DNA from: Legionella worsleiensis
GTDB lineage: Bacteria > Pseudomonadota > Gammaproteobacteria > Legionellales > Legionellaceae
Assembly: GCF_001467535.1 (NCBI RefSeq)
Contig: NZ_LNZC01000029.1
Coordinates: 22,397 to 86,396, forward strand
Direction of reading: 5' to 3'
DNA: 64,000 bases
Shown here: piece by piece, positions 20,674 through 29,835 of the stretch
How the letters are laid out: each line of letters starts with the position of its first letter
How positions within the stretch are numbered: position 1 is the first letter of the stretch
Made by a program: the position numbers and the translations under genes
Notes under the pieces: generated by a model
The model's input: only the letters and a program-made list of their open reading frames with translations
Told to the model about the DNA's origin: nothing
Database searches by the model: none

Positions 20674-20961
20674 TTAGAAATCACGAGTTCCAATAAATTC
20701 ATCATCAAAATAACGCTTTAGTTTTGTACGTAAAGTACCACGACTTACTCCAAGTACTCGAGCAGCTTTTGATTGATTGTAACGGGTCAGTTCCATAACA
20801 GTACGGAACAAAGGAGCTTCAACTTCTTCAACAATCAATTGATATAAATTAAGATTTGCGTCTTTACTGCCAACACTTGATAAATAACCTTTCACTGCGT
20901 TAATAACCTGATGTGACAGTGCTTCGTTACCTTGAACCACTTCTTGCACAACTGCATTCAT
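20674..20961 (-). CDS. fis: Fis family DNA-binding protein
   Basis: 95-residue Fis nucleoid-associated protein (usual length about 98). The C-terminal helix-turn-helix reads NQSKAARVLGVSRGTLRTKLKRYF, very close to Fis. The start is preceded by TAGGAGATTAAA. It stands alone, without the upstream dusB partner seen in enterobacteria. Legionellae carry several fis copies, and this is one Fis-type paralogue; which one cannot be decided here. Expected to bend DNA and regulate growth-phase genes. Confidence 0.92.
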   Translation of the reverse strand: MNAVVQEVVQGNEALSHQVINAVKGYLSSVGSKDANLNLYQLIVEEVEAPLFRTVMELTRYNQSKAARVLGVSRGTLRTKLKRYFDDEFIGTRDF

Positions 20962-21373
20962 TTTAATCTCCTAGCACAAAATAATGAATAAAAATTATGT
21001 TCGGTAAATCCACGCACCAAACATCATGAACGATATAATATCAAATATCTCAAAGAGTGTAAACATTGTTTCAATGATATTCATTTATTAAGGGAATATT
21101 AAGCAAAAGAAGTGTATCATATTTGAAAAGATTGTTAAAATAATTATATTATTCTTGTTCAATCTTAACAATTCATTAGCGATTTATTGTAGATGTAACA
21201 AAACAAGTAACTCCCCACGTCATGTATGGAGTTACCAAAACAAAGCAGCAAATACTGCAAACTCACATAGCCACCCACTGATTTATAATCTTAATAAAAA
21301 AGAACGTGATACAGGATCTGAGCGGGACACGCCATGGAATCGAATCTGTTGCAAGAGAGTAGCGCCAGTGCAC
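20962..21373. other. AT-rich interval upstream of fis
   Basis: About 410 bases without a credible gene. It should contain the fis promoter on the minus strand and the 3' end of the CaaX-protein transcript (hairpin 21207-21235). A plus-strand frame at 21155-21472 lacks family resemblance, begins without a ribosome site and overlaps the end of the opposite gene, so it is not called. Confidence 0.5.
21207..21235 (-). terminator. Candidate terminator of the CaaX-protein gene
   Basis: Perfect 8-bp inverted repeat GTAACTCC / GGAGTTAC with a 13-base loop, followed on the minus strand by TTGTTTTGTT. It lies 138 bases past the stop of the CaaX-like gene. Confidence 0.5.
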
Positions 21374-22003
21374 CTAGAGAAAAAAACAACTGCACCGTTG
21401 TTCGTCGTGGACGGACGCTTCACTTTGCTTAGCTGCGCTTGCTACTGGGCGGGTTACTTTATTAAACACTAAATCGGCGATATCTTTGTCAACACCGTGT
21501 TTGCCTTTGCTGGTAATTTTGTAATGACTGCAATCAAACAAAATCTGAGGCGTACTCGTGAATCCGACATTAAATAATCTGCCTAAATGTTTTTCGTTAA
21601 GATCTATATAATCAGGATTCCTTCCCAGATTCCTTCCCAGATTGCTTCCCCCTTTACCCGGGGTTGCGATAATAATAGATACTGAAGACAAATCGGTTTC
21701 AGATGCAATTTGTGATGCTATCCATTCGACAAACCTGGGGCCACAACTGGTTGCATGATAAATGATTGCTTTTTCAACACCATCATAATTAGTAAACGAG
21801 AAAATATAGGCGCTGCAGGTTACTAAAGGAATGGCAGCCAGGGTAAGGGTATAGTCACTTTGCCGGTCAATAACTAATCCGAGGATACAATGGGCAGGAC
21901 GCTCTGATATAATTATAAGACTAGTACCAACAGCCCTCTCAAACTTGAGCTCTGAGTAGGGTTTTAACATGGCTTCACTTTTATAAAATCCTGATTCGTA
22001 CAC
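21374..22003 (-). CDS. Orphan protein with C-terminal CaaX-like box (candidate prenylated effector)
   Basis: 209 residues, not recognised as any family. The frame is open from 22045, but a GTG at 22003 lies 5 bases behind a strong GGGAGGAG and is preferred. Soluble mixed alpha/beta look; no signal peptide or clear TM helix. There is a short tandem repeat (NLGRNLGRNP) about residues 120-130. The chain ends Cys-Ser-Cys-Phe-Phe-Leu: Cys206-F-F-L is a CaaX-type motif whose Leu would specify geranylgeranylation, and Cys204 just upstream could be acylated. Bacteria do not prenylate, so this suggests modification inside a eukaryotic host, as for known Legionella effectors. Flanking non-coding DNA and orphan status fit an effector gene. 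Confidence 0.7.
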   Translation of the reverse strand: MYESGFYKSEAMLKPYSELKFERAVGTSLIIISERPAHCILGLVIDRQSDYTLTLAAIPLVTCSAYIFSFTNYDGVEKAIIYHATSCGPRFVEWIASQIASETDLSSVSIIIATPGKGGSNLGRNLGRNPDYIDLNEKHLGRLFNVGFTSTPQILFDCSHYKITSKGKHGVDKDIADLVFNKVTRPVASAAKQSEASVHDEQRCSCFFL

Positions 22004-22382
22004 GTTAGCTCCTCCCTCATTGAAACGAGATCCATCATTCGGCACAATTATTTTTTATAAAAGAATGAATATGAAACAAATAAATCATAATTTAACTTAG
22101 CCATACTAGCATGGGGTTAAGGTTCAAACAATGTTATTAAAGAGACAGCTGTTCAAGCACTTAAAGATGACTTTTTATTTCTCTTGACTCATCATTAACC
22201 TTTCAGAGATTAGAGGATAATGTGAATGAATGCACTGATAAGAAATATTCCACGCAGCAGGAATACTGCACAACGCTTTGAAAACGTCGCTTTGTTCCTG
22301 CTTAGTGGACGGATATGAGGCAGAAACCCATACCCAATAGAAAAATAGGGTGCTAATTCAGACCGTTAAGTAAAACCAGATA
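22004..22382. other. Non-coding interval between IscA-type gene and CaaX-like gene
   Basis: About 380 AT-rich bases with no open frame worth calling. It should hold the promoter of the CaaX-like gene and the end of the isc transcript. No strong hairpin terminator was seen. Confidence 0.4.
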
Positions 22383-22748
22383 TCAGCCAACAGTAAAACT
22401 CTCACCGCAGCCACATTGACCTGTTTGATTTGGATTATTAAAAACAAATTTATAGTTCAAACCCTGCTTCACGTAATCAACATTCATATTTTTAAGAAAA
22501 GGAATACTGAGCTTATCAACGCAAATAACGTAATCTCCCGCCAGAGGTAAAATCACATCCCCTTCCAAAGGTGATTTGACATAATCGACTACATAAGATA
22601 AACCGGAGCAGCCTGTTTTTTTAACAGAAAGTCGCACACCATGATTATCAGGATTTTTCGTTAAATAGGAAATCAGGTGTTTGATTGCCGATTCGCTTAA
22701 AGTAATTCCAGGATCAGTGTTACTGACGTGTTGTACCACCACACTCAT
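22383..22748 (-). CDS. A-type Fe-S carrier protein (IscA/SufA family)
   Basis: 121-residue HesB/IscA-fold protein that carries Fe-S clusters or iron to apo-targets. All three A-type cysteines are present: C47 in KKTGCSGLSYVVDY and C112/C114 in GQCGCGESF. Length is slightly above IscA (107) and close to SufA. The ATG overlaps the stop of the IscU-like gene by 4 bases. Unlike its IscU-like partner, it looks fully functional. Last gene of the trmJ-iscS-iscU-like-iscA run. Confidence 0.88.
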   Translation of the reverse strand: MSVVVQHVSNTDPGITLSESAIKHLISYLTKNPDNHGVRLSVKKTGCSGLSYVVDYVKSPLEGDVILPLAGDYVICVDKLSIPFLKNMNVDYVKQGLNYKFVFNNPNQTGQCGCGESFTVG

Positions 22749-23137
22749 GACTCATACCTCTCTAGTTTTTGTTGCATCAATTTCAGGCTTTCCTGATAAA
22801 CATCTTCTACAAGTAAAGCAACAGGATACTGGCTCAGAGGAATTTCCAGTACATTGATTAACGTCTGGTAATCAATGGTTTTTTGTTGCATTAGATGGGT
22901 GCCTTCGGTATTCCGGCACAACCATTCCAATGCAGCAATCACAAAAGGACTTCCGCTTGCCTTAAAACAAATCCGACTAATAAAGCCACTAACCTGGCAC
23001 TGGATATAAAGCTCAATAATAACTTTGGGTTTTTGTTGCTCTACCGTGTAACGCACCACCAGCGGATCGTCCAGATCGAGAACGCCCACATGTTGGGGGT
23101 GAAAAAAACAATGCTCCACTACTTCATTATACATCAT
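22745..23137 (-). CDS. IscU-like scaffold homologue lacking all cluster-ligand cysteines
   Basis: 130 residues. Aligns by eye along its length to Isc[21 protein letters not shown] matches the IscU N-terminus (YSEKVIDHYENPRNVGSFD), RICFKASGS matches ARFKTYGCG, and PVALLVEDV matches HCSILAEDA. IscU ligands C37, C63 and C106 correspond to the P37/K38 area, Ser63 and Val106; the Asp next to the first Cys and the LPPVK chaperone site are also lost, and about four residues after the second site are deleted. It does have C10, C47, C57 and C74 at non-homologous places. Canonical [2Fe-2S] assembly is therefore unlikely. It is nested between iscS and the IscA gene with 4-base overlaps, so expression is kept. 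Role unknown; perhaps regulatory or structural. Confidence 0.75.
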   Translation of the reverse strand: MMYNEVVEHCFFHPQHVGVLDLDDPLVVRYTVEQQKPKVIIELYIQCQVSGFISRICFKASGSPFVIAALEWLCRNTEGTHLMQQKTIDYQTLINVLEIPLSQYPVALLVEDVYQESLKLMQQKLERYES

Positions 23138-24297
23138 ATAGGCAACATTTCATGCAAGCGATTGATTTGTTCCGTTATTACCGATATTACCTTGCCAATG
23201 TGTTCCTTGGTAGTGAATCGTCCCACAGACAGTCTAATGGAACTTTGTGCTAAATCATCAGACAAGCCAATCGCTCTTAAAACATAAGAGGGTTGAATGC
23301 TTGCCGACGAACATGCCGAGGTAGTGGAAACAGCCAACTCTCTCAAAGCTAGCAACAATGCATCACCGTCCAGTCCACAAAAAGATACATTCAGGTTTCC
23401 TGCAATGCGCTGGGTAGCATGGCCATTTAACTGAATCCCAGGCAAATGCTTTATTCCAGACCATAATTCCTGCCGATAAGACAATAGACGATTCTGTTCT
23501 TCCTCTCTGTCATGCTCTGCCAATGCGAAAGCCTCGCCAAAACCAACAATCTGATGTGTGGCCAAGGTACCTGAGCGTAAGCCTCCTTCATGTCCTCCAC
23601 CAAAAGTCTGAGCTTGTAATCGAATACGAGGTTTGTGCCGCACATACAGTGCACCTACGCCTTTGGGTCCATACATTTTGTGTGCAGAAAATGACATTAA
23701 ATCTACAGGCAGCTTTTCCATATTCAACGCAATCTTTCCAGCGCTTTGAGCTGCATCGACATGGAAAACAATGCCTTTATTTTTCAATAAATCACCAATG
23801 GCGGCAATATCCTGGATCACGCCTATTTCATTGTTGACGTGCATAATAGATACCAGAATTGTATCCTGTCTCAGGGCATCTTCGAGCTTTTTTAAATCAA
23901 GCAAACCATCAGATTCGGGTTGGAGATAGGTTACCTCAAACCCTTCTTTTTCCAATTGGTGGAAACTATCAAGCACCGCTTTGTGTTCCGTACTCATAGT
24001 AATTAAATGCATGCCCTTGTTTTTGTAAAAGCGAGCTGCACCTAAAATGGCCAAATTATCAGATTCAGTGGCCCCAGAAGTAAATATAATATCCTGAGTT
24101 GAGGCATGGATTGCGTCTGCTATCTGTAAACGAGCCCGCTCAACAGCCATAGCTGCAGTTTTTCCGTAAATATGGGTAGACGAAGCCGGATTTCCAAAAT
24201 GACCGTCAGGACCTAAATAGTGAATCATGAGCTCTACAACCCTTGGATCGACCGGGGTTGTAGCCATGTAATCCAGATAAATTGGCAGATTAGACAT
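23134..24297 (-). CDS. iscS: Cysteine desulfurase IscS
   Basis: PLP enzyme that removes sulfur from cysteine for Fe-S clusters and tRNA thiolation. Motifs: [30 protein letters not shown] lysine K207 in [12 protein letters not shown], and the active-site loop [18 protein letters not shown] with C329. ATG 24297 is chosen over GTG 24306 because AGGAG lies 8 bases before it; this gives 387 aa. Escherichia coli IscS has 404, and the missing part is the C-terminal tail that docks IscU. It overlaps trmJ by 8 bases and the IscU-like gene by 4. Confidence 0.92.
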   Translation of the reverse strand: MSNLPIYLDYMATTPVDPRVVELMIHYLGPDGHFGNPASSTHIYGKTAAMAVERARLQIADAIHASTQDIIFTSGATESDNLAILGAARFYKNKGMHLITMSTEHKAVLDSFHQLEKEGFEVTYLQPESDGLLDLKKLEDALRQDTILVSIMHVNNEIGVIQDIAAIGDLLKNKGIVFHVDAAQSAGKIALNMEKLPVDLMSFSAHKMYGPKGVGALYVRHKPRIRLQAQTFGGGHEGGLRSGTLATHQIVGFGEAFALAEHDREEEQNRLLSYRQELWSGIKHLPGIQLNGHATQRIAGNLNVSFCGLDGDALLLALRELAVSTTSACSSASIQPSYVLRAIGLSDDLAQSSIRLSVGRFTTKEHIGKVISVITEQINRLHEMLPI

Positions 24298-25045
24298 CCA
24301 AGTCACTCCTGTTTTTTTTGCCAGCCCATTCCAGCGATTTTTGTACTTGACTTAACATTCCTCGTAGAATACTGACTTCCATTTTTTCCAATATGACTCT
24401 GTTAAATAATCTACGAACACGCTGCATTAATCGCCGTGGATTGGCTTCTTTTAAAAATTGAATCTCGATAAACACTTCTTTTAAATGCTCATAAAACTGC
24501 TCGATTTCATCAGCAGTTGCGTATTCATCAGTACGCAATGCAACCTCTGCCTTGGGAGCTAATAGGTTCATTCTTATTTCATAAGCAATAATCTGAACCG
24601 CCTGAGCCAGATTTAACGAGCTGTATTCGGGGTTACTGGGGATATTAATATGATAATGGCATTTTAGTAACTCTTCATTGGTAAGGCCGGCATGCTCTCT
24701 ACCAAATAAAATCGCAACCTGAGTATTATCCGATTGTTGGCTTATCAATTCCGCACTGGAGGCAGGAAGTAATCCTGGCAAAGAGATGCCTCTGGGTCTG
24801 GCACTGGTCGCTAGAATCAACTGACAACCACTCAAAGCGTCTTCCAAAGAGTCAGTCACCACAGCTGTTTCCAATACATCATCAGCCCCTGCGGCCATTT
24901 CCTTAGCTTTATAATCAGGAAATGATTTTGGCGTAACCAAATAAAGTGATGACAACCCCATGGTCTTCATTGCACGAGCCGTTGAGCCAATATTTCCAGG
25001 GTGAGAGGTAGCAACCAATACAATACGAATAGAACTTAACTTCAT
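24290..25045 (-). CDS. trmJ: tRNA (cytidine/uridine-2'-O-)-methyltransferase TrmJ
   Basis: 251-residue SPOUT-fold methyltransferase modifying position 32 of tRNAs with SAM. N-terminal [26 protein letters not shown], the [12 protein letters not shown] motif, and the knot motif [22 protein letters not shown] are diagnostic. The C-terminal dimer extension is present. First gene of the isc run; divergent from suhB, as in enterobacteria. Confidence 0.93.
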   Translation of the reverse strand: MKLSSIRIVLVATSHPGNIGSTARAMKTMGLSSLYLVTPKSFPDYKAKEMAAGADDVLETAVVTDSLEDALSGCQLILATSARPRGISLPGLLPASSAELISQQSDNTQVAILFGREHAGLTNEELLKCHYHINIPSNPEYSSLNLAQAVQIIAYEIRMNLLAPKAEVALRTDEYATADEIEQFYEHLKEVFIEIQFLKEANPRRLMQRVRRLFNRVILEKMEVSILRGMLSQVQKSLEWAGKKNRSDLDV

Positions 25046-25163
25046 AAAAAAAACTTATATTTGACACTTTATGTAACTATATCACAGCATTTATTGATTG
25101 GACTTCTCTATGTATAAAAAAAATGTGGTAGAATTGCTGATTTTGTAGATAAAGAGTATATCA

Positions 25164-25949
25164 ATGGAACCACTTTTAAATATAGCAGTCAGTGCAGCAC
25201 GTCAAGCCGGTGAAATCATTATCCGTCACATGGAGCAAATAGATCGCTTGAAAATTACCGAAAAAAACAGCAACGAATACTTTAGCGAGGTGGATATCAA
25301 GGCGGAACAAGCCATAATCAATGCCATCCACAAAGCCTACCCCGAACACGGTATTCTTGCAGAAGAAAGTGGTTTCCAGGAAGGTGATGGTGAATCAGTA
25401 TGGATTATCGATCCTTTGGACGGTACTTCTAACTATTTACATGGATTTCCGTTTTTTTCTGTTTCCATAGCCTTGAAAATTAAAAATAGAATTGAACATG
25501 GTGTTATTTATGATCCCCTGCGTCACGAGTGTTATGCTGCTAGCAGAGGTCGCGGTGCTCGCTTGAACGACAGAAGAATACGTGTATCCAAACAAACGCA
25601 GCTTAGCGCATCACTGCTTGGTACCGGTGTACCGTTCCGCAACATGAGCCTTGCACAAAGATACTTGCCTACTTTTGAAGCACTAATGGGTAAATGCGCA
25701 GGCGTGAGAAGAACAGGTTCTGCAGCTCTTGATTTAGCTTACGTTGCCAGCGGACGTATTGATGGGTTTTGGGAGCTGGGATTACGTCCTTGGGATATCG
25801 CAGCAGGTTCTTTACTCGTAAGAGAAGCTGGTGGATTAATCAGTGACACTCACGGAGGAGATGATTTTCTGCAAAATGGTGATGTAGTCGCAGGTACGCC
25901 TAAAGTCTTTAAAACTCTGATTCAGACTATTTCCCCTGCTTTGAAGTAA
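25164..25949 (+). CDS. suhB: Inositol-1-monophosphatase SuhB
   Basis: 261-residue Mg-dependent phosphatase of the inositol monophosphatase family. Metal ligands: E67 in ILAEESG, D83 and D86 in IIDPLDGTSNYLHGFP, and D211 in RPWDIAAGSLLVREAGG. In gammaproteobacteria SuhB also acts in rRNA antitermination. It is divergent from trmJ, with about 118 bases between. An extended -10 (TGTGGTAGAAT) lies near 25122-25132. Confidence 0.94.
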   Translation: MEPLLNIAVSAARQAGEIIIRHMEQIDRLKITEKNSNEYFSEVDIKAEQAIINAIHKAYPEHGILAEESGFQEGDGESVWIIDPLDGTSNYLHGFPFFSVSIALKIKNRIEHGVIYDPLRHECYAASRGRGARLNDRRIRVSKQTQLSASLLGTGVPFRNMSLAQRYLPTFEALMGKCAGVRRTGSAALDLAYVASGRIDGFWELGLRPWDIAAGSLLVREAGGLISDTHGGDDFLQNGDVVAGTPKVFKTLIQTISPALK

Positions 25950-26003
25950 TTTATCAGGGTATGTTGACTGGTACCTTACTAGAGTACCTACATATCTAAA
26001 GTA

Positions 26004-26040
26004 AAGGTCACAAAATTCATTTCTTGATTTTTGTGACCTT
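26004..26040. terminator. Bidirectional hairpin between suhB and sppA
   Basis: Perfect 12-bp arms AAGGTCACAAAA and TTTTGTGACCTT with a 13-base loop, placed between convergent suhB (+) and sppA (-). The arm ends supply A/T runs on both strands, so it could stop both transcripts. Confidence 0.6.
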
Positions 26041-26080
26041 CAAATAATCCAGGCTCAATTGGAAATCGGTTCTATCAACC

Positions 26081-27034
26081 CTATTTTAGACCGGGTTTAA
26101 TCCCCAAGCTTAAAGGCAGCTCATCAGCCATTGCAGTACCAATATTTTGAGTCACCCTATCCAGGAAATTTTGTTTTTGGGTGTAGTCTATCATGCTGTC
26201 AATTTTAATAATCTCACGAGCTACCTGCCCACTGCTGCCCAATCCGTCAATCAAACCATTTGCCAATGCTTGCTCACCAGTCCAAAACAAGCCAGAAAAA
26301 GTATCTGCATCACTATGAAGACGACTGCCTCGCCCCTCTTTCACTCTGTTAATGAATTGCTGATGAATAATATCGAGCATGGTTTGCAATTTTTGTTTCT
26401 GTGTCTCTGTAATTGGCGAAAACGGATCTAAAAATCCTTTATTCGAACCGGCTGTAACCAATCGACGGGTAACGCCTATTTTTTCCATCCCCTCAACAAA
26501 ACCAAATCCGTTGTATAAAACTCCGATAGATCCCACCAGGCTTGAGGGACTGGCATAGATACTGTCCGCTGCTACGGCTATGTAATAAGCGGCGGAAGTA
26601 CATATATCTACGCAAACAGCATAAATTTTAACATCGGGGTGCTTGGCTTGATAATACTTAATGGTGTTGTACATATACTCAGCCTGAACAGGACTTCCAC
26701 CTGGGCTGTTAATTCGTAGAACCAAGGCTTTCAATCCATTGTTTTTATACGCATTTTGCATACCTTTGGCAAAATTATCAGAACTTGCCACTTTGGAATC
26801 AGCGATCTCACCATTAATATCAATTAAGCCCACATGAGCTTTGGTATTGCTTCCCGTGTCATCTTTGCTGTAGGAATAAATTTTGTAGGCGGTAATCGCA
26901 ATAATCAGGATAAAAACAAAGCGAGACATCCAACGCCATCTGCGCTTTATTTTTTTTTCTTTTAAATAATCAAGAATAATCTGATTAAGCAAAATTTGAG
27001 AATCTGGATTAGAATTAGGTAATTCATTATTCAT
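26081..27034 (-). CDS. sppA: Signal peptide peptidase SppA (S49 family)
   Basis: 317-residue membrane-anchored serine protease that degrades cleaved signal peptides. One TM helix (about 36-55) follows a basic cytoplasmic N-terminus. The oxyanion segment RINSPGGSPVQAEY, catalytic Ser147 in ICTSAAYYIAVAADSIYASP and general-base Lys199 in GSNKGFLDPFSP fit the short, single-domain S49 type with a Ser/Lys dyad. Divergent from clpB, whose sigma-32 promoter lies in the shared 89-base gap. Confidence 0.9.
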   Translation of the reverse strand: MNNELPNSNPDSQILLNQIILDYLKEKKIKRRWRWMSRFVFILIIAITAYKIYSYSKDDTGSNTKAHVGLIDINGEIADSKVASSDNFAKGMQNAYKNNGLKALVLRINSPGGSPVQAEYMYNTIKYYQAKHPDVKIYAVCVDICTSAAYYIAVAADSIYASPSSLVGSIGVLYNGFGFVEGMEKIGVTRRLVTAGSNKGFLDPFSPITETQKQKLQTMLDIIHQQFINRVKEGRGSRLHSDADTFSGLFWTGEQALANGLIDGLGSSGQVAREIIKIDSMIDYTQKQNFLDRVTQNIGTAMADELPLSLGIKPGLK

Positions 27035-27042
27035 TTTAAACT

Positions 27043-27070
27043 CTTGAAATAATTAAAACTGTCCCCATTT
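27043..27070 (+). promoter_or_regulatory. Sigma-32 (RpoH) heat-shock promoter of clpB
   Basis: CTTGAAA (27043-27049), 13 bases, then CCCCATTT (27063-27070): an essentially perfect match to the RpoH consensus CTTGAAA-N13/14-CCCCAT. It lies about 50 bases before the clpB start. Confidence 0.9.
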
Positions 27071-27123
27071 TACGGCAGTAAGAGATGAAATAATACCCTA
27101 AAATAACCATAAAAGGTGATGCA

Positions 27124-29712
27124 ATGCGAATGGACAAATTGACCTCTAAATTTCAAATGGCTTTGGCCGACGCCCAATCCTTGGCTCTTGGTAGAGATAA
27201 TGGTTTCATAGAACCGGAACACGTCATGAAAGCATTACTGGATCAACAAGGAGGTAGCTGCAGACCCCTACTCACCAAAGCTGGCGTCAACATGGCGCTT
27301 TTAAGAACTCTTCTCGATCAAGCTTTAGAAAAACTACCCAAAGTTTCTGGAACCGGTGGCGACATCCACATATCGAATGCGCTCAACAAACTTCTTAATC
27401 TTACCGATAAACTGGCACAACAACGTAAAGATAACTTTATATCCAGTGAACTGTTTATTCTTGCTGCTGTCAATGAGGACAGCTCTCTATCCCGAATGTT
27501 AAAACAGGCTGGAGGCGAGGCAAAGGCGATTGAAAAATCCATTAACGATTTGCGGGGTGGCGAATCTGTAAACGATGCAAACGCAGAAGATCAACGACAA
27601 GCTCTGGAAAAATACACTCTTGATCTGACCGAACGTGCAGAACAAGGAAAACTCGATCCGGTTATTGGTCGTGATGATGAAATTAGGCGAACTATTCAGG
27701 TTCTGCAAAGACGCACCAAAAATAATCCCGTACTCATAGGCGAACCAGGTGTAGGTAAAACAGCAATTGTCGAAGGGTTAGCTCAACGAATCATTAACGG
27801 GGAAGTTCCCGAAGGACTAAAAGACAAACGCCTACTATCCCTTGATATGGGTGCATTGATTGCGGGTGCGAAATTTCGTGGTGAATTTGAAGAGCGCCTC
27901 AAAGCAGTGCTCAATGATTTGGCAAAACAGGAAGGCCAAATTATTCTTTTCATAGACGAAATCCATACTATGGTAGGAGCTGGTAAAGCCGAAGGCGCTA
28001 TGGATGCCGGAAACATGCTCAAACCTGCTCTTGCTCGTGGCGAGCTGCATTGCATCGGTGCGACAACTTTAGATGAATACCGACAATACATAGAAAAAGA
28101 TGCCGCATTAGAACGCCGCTTCCAAAAGGTACTCGTCGATGAACCCAGTGTCGAAGACACCATAGCGATTCTTAGAGGCTTGAAAGAACGATATGAGGTA
28201 CATCATGGAATTGAAATTACCGATCCAGCCATAGTGGCTGCAGCAACTTTGTCACACCGTTACATTAGTGATCGTCAATTACCCGACAAAGCCATTGACC
28301 TGATTGATGAAGCGGGCAGTCTGATTCGCATGGAAATAGATTCTAAACCAGAGAGTATGGATAAACTGGACAGAAGGCTCATTCAATTAAAAATCGAAAG
28401 AGAGGCGTTAAAAAAAGAAAACGATGAGGCCTCAAAAAAACGTTTGGTTGATCTACAACACAGCATTGATGAACTGGAAAAAAGCTATTCAGATCTTGAA
28501 GAAATCTGGAAGGCTGAAAAAGCCACCATGCAAGGATCTACACAAATTAAAGAAGCACTGGAACAAGCAAAACTGGAAATGGAAACAGCCAGAAGAGCCG
28601 GTGATTTGAGCAGAATGTCGGAATTACAATACGGCAGAATCCCTGAACTTGAAAAAAGACTGAGCCAGGTCAATTCTCTGGACGATGTTGAAACCAAACT
28701 GGTTCGTAACAAGGTTACTGAAGATGAAATTGCTGATGTCGTCTCAAAGTGGACAGGTATTCCTGTTGCCAAGATGATGGAAGGCGAAAAAGAAAAATTA
28801 CTCAAAATGGAAGAAGTCCTGCACAGCAGGTTGATAGGACAAAACGAAGCAGTTGATGCAGTATCTAACGCCATCAGACGCTCTCGTGCCGGGTTATCTG
28901 ATCCCAACCGTCCTATAGGCTCGTTTCTTTTTCTAGGCCCGACCGGAGTGGGTAAAACAGAATTATGTAAGGCACTTGCTACCTTCATGTTTGATACGGA
29001 TGAAGCCATGGTTCGTATAGACATGTCTGAATTCATGGAAAAACATTCTGTTGCCCGTCTCATCGGCGCACCTCCAGGATACGTGGGCTATGAAGAAGGT
29101 GGATACTTGACTGAGGCTGTAAGGCGCAGACCCTACTCTGTCATTCTGCTTGATGAAGTAGAAAAGGCTCATTCCGATGTATTTAATATCTTATTACAAG
29201 TTATGGATGATGGCCGACTAACTGATGGTCAAGGACGCACTGTAGATTTTCGCAATACAGTCATAGTAATGACCTCAAACTTAGGCTCACAACTTATCCA
29301 GGAAATGGGCTCTAAATTTAACTACGAACAGATTAAATCCGCAGTGATGGAATTGGTAGGGCAACATTTTCGTCCTGAATTTATTAACCGTATTGATGAA
29401 ACAGTGGTATTTCATTCCTTGCTTAAAGAGCAGATTGCCAAAATTGCAGAAATCCAGATTGCTTATTTACATCGTCGTCTAAAACAACAAGACATTCAGC
29501 TTGAAGTCAAACCAGAGGCACTTGCTTATCTTGCCGAAGCAGGTTTTGATCCGGTCTATGGCGCAAGACCCTTAAAAAGAACAATCCAGCAAAAACTGGA
29601 AAATCCCCTGGCTCAGGCATTATTAACGGGACGATTCCGCTCTGGAGAAACTATAGAGGTCACATTTACGGAAGGACACCTGCACTTTTCAGCACACCCA
29701 AGCGCACGATAA
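27124..29712 (+). CDS. clpB: Disaggregase ClpB
   Basis: 862-residue Hsp100 AAA+ disaggregase that works with DnaK on aggregated proteins. It has the Clp N-domain (residues about 5-145), AAA-1 with GEPGVGKTA near 205, the long coiled-coil middle domain (about 410-530), and AAA-2 with GPTGVGKTE near 605 and pore loop [10 protein letters not shown]. Length is close to the usual 857-860. ATG 27124 follows AAAGGTGA; the ATG two codons later is an alternative. It is driven by the sigma-32 promoter just upstream. Confidence 0.97.
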   Translation: MRMDKLTSKFQMALADAQSLALGRDNGFIEPEHVMKALLDQQGGSCRPLLTKAGVNMALLRTLLDQALEKLPKVSGTGGDIHISNALNKLLNLTDKLAQQRKDNFISSELFILAAVNEDSSLSRMLKQAGGEAKAIEKSINDLRGGESVNDANAEDQRQALEKYTLDLTERAEQGKLDPVIGRDDEIRRTIQVLQRRTKNNPVLIGEPGVGKTAIVEGLAQRIINGEVPEGLKDKRLLSLDMGALIAGAKFRGEFEERLKAVLNDLAKQEGQIILFIDEIHTMVGAGKAEGAMDAGNMLKPALARGELHCIGATTLDEYRQYIEKDAALERRFQKVLVDEPSVEDTIAILRGLKERYEVHHGIEITDPAIVAAATLSHRYISDRQLPDKAIDLIDEAGSLIRMEIDSKPESMDKLDRRLIQLKIEREALKKENDEASKKRLVDLQHSIDELEKSYSDLEEIWKAEKATMQGSTQIKEALEQAKLEMETARRAGDLSRMSELQYGRIPELEKRLSQVNSLDDVETKLVRNKVTEDEIADVVSKWTGIPVAKMMEGEKEKLLKMEEVLHSRLIGQNEAVDAVSNAIRRSRAGLSDPNRPIGSFLFLGPTGVGKTELCKALATFMFDTDEAMVRIDMSEFMEKHSVARLIGAPPGYVGYEEGGYLTEAVRRRPYSVILLDEVEKAHSDVFNILLQVMDDGRLTDGQGRTVDFRNTVIVMTSNLGSQLIQEMGSKFNYEQIKSAVMELVGQHFRPEFINRIDETVVFHSLLKEQIAKIAEIQIAYLHRRLKQQDIQLEVKPEALAYLAEAGFDPVYGARPLKRTIQQKLENPLAQALLTGRFRSGETIEVTFTEGHLHFSAHPSAR

Positions 29713-29753
29713 ATGCAACATCATACCAAAATGTCGTCAAACCATAAACCATT

Positions 29754-29769
29754 GCCCGCCTTTGCGGGC
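29754..29769 (+). terminator. GC-rich hairpin after clpB
   Basis: GCCCGC-CTTT-GCGGGC, 41 bases past the clpB stop. It lacks a proper T-run and resembles the GCCCGC...GCGGGC core of short intergenic palindromic repeats, so it may be either a terminator or a repeat remnant. Confidence 0.45.
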
Positions 29770-29835
29770 TTGGCGGCAATCTAGCCCTCTTCCTTACAAC
29801 CAGGGCTAATTCATGAGGATAAAGCACGTTTTTAA

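Noticed and set aside
21155..21472. 105-codon plus-strand frame
   Set aside because: No ribosome site, no family resemblance, and it overlaps the end of the better supported minus-strand gene.
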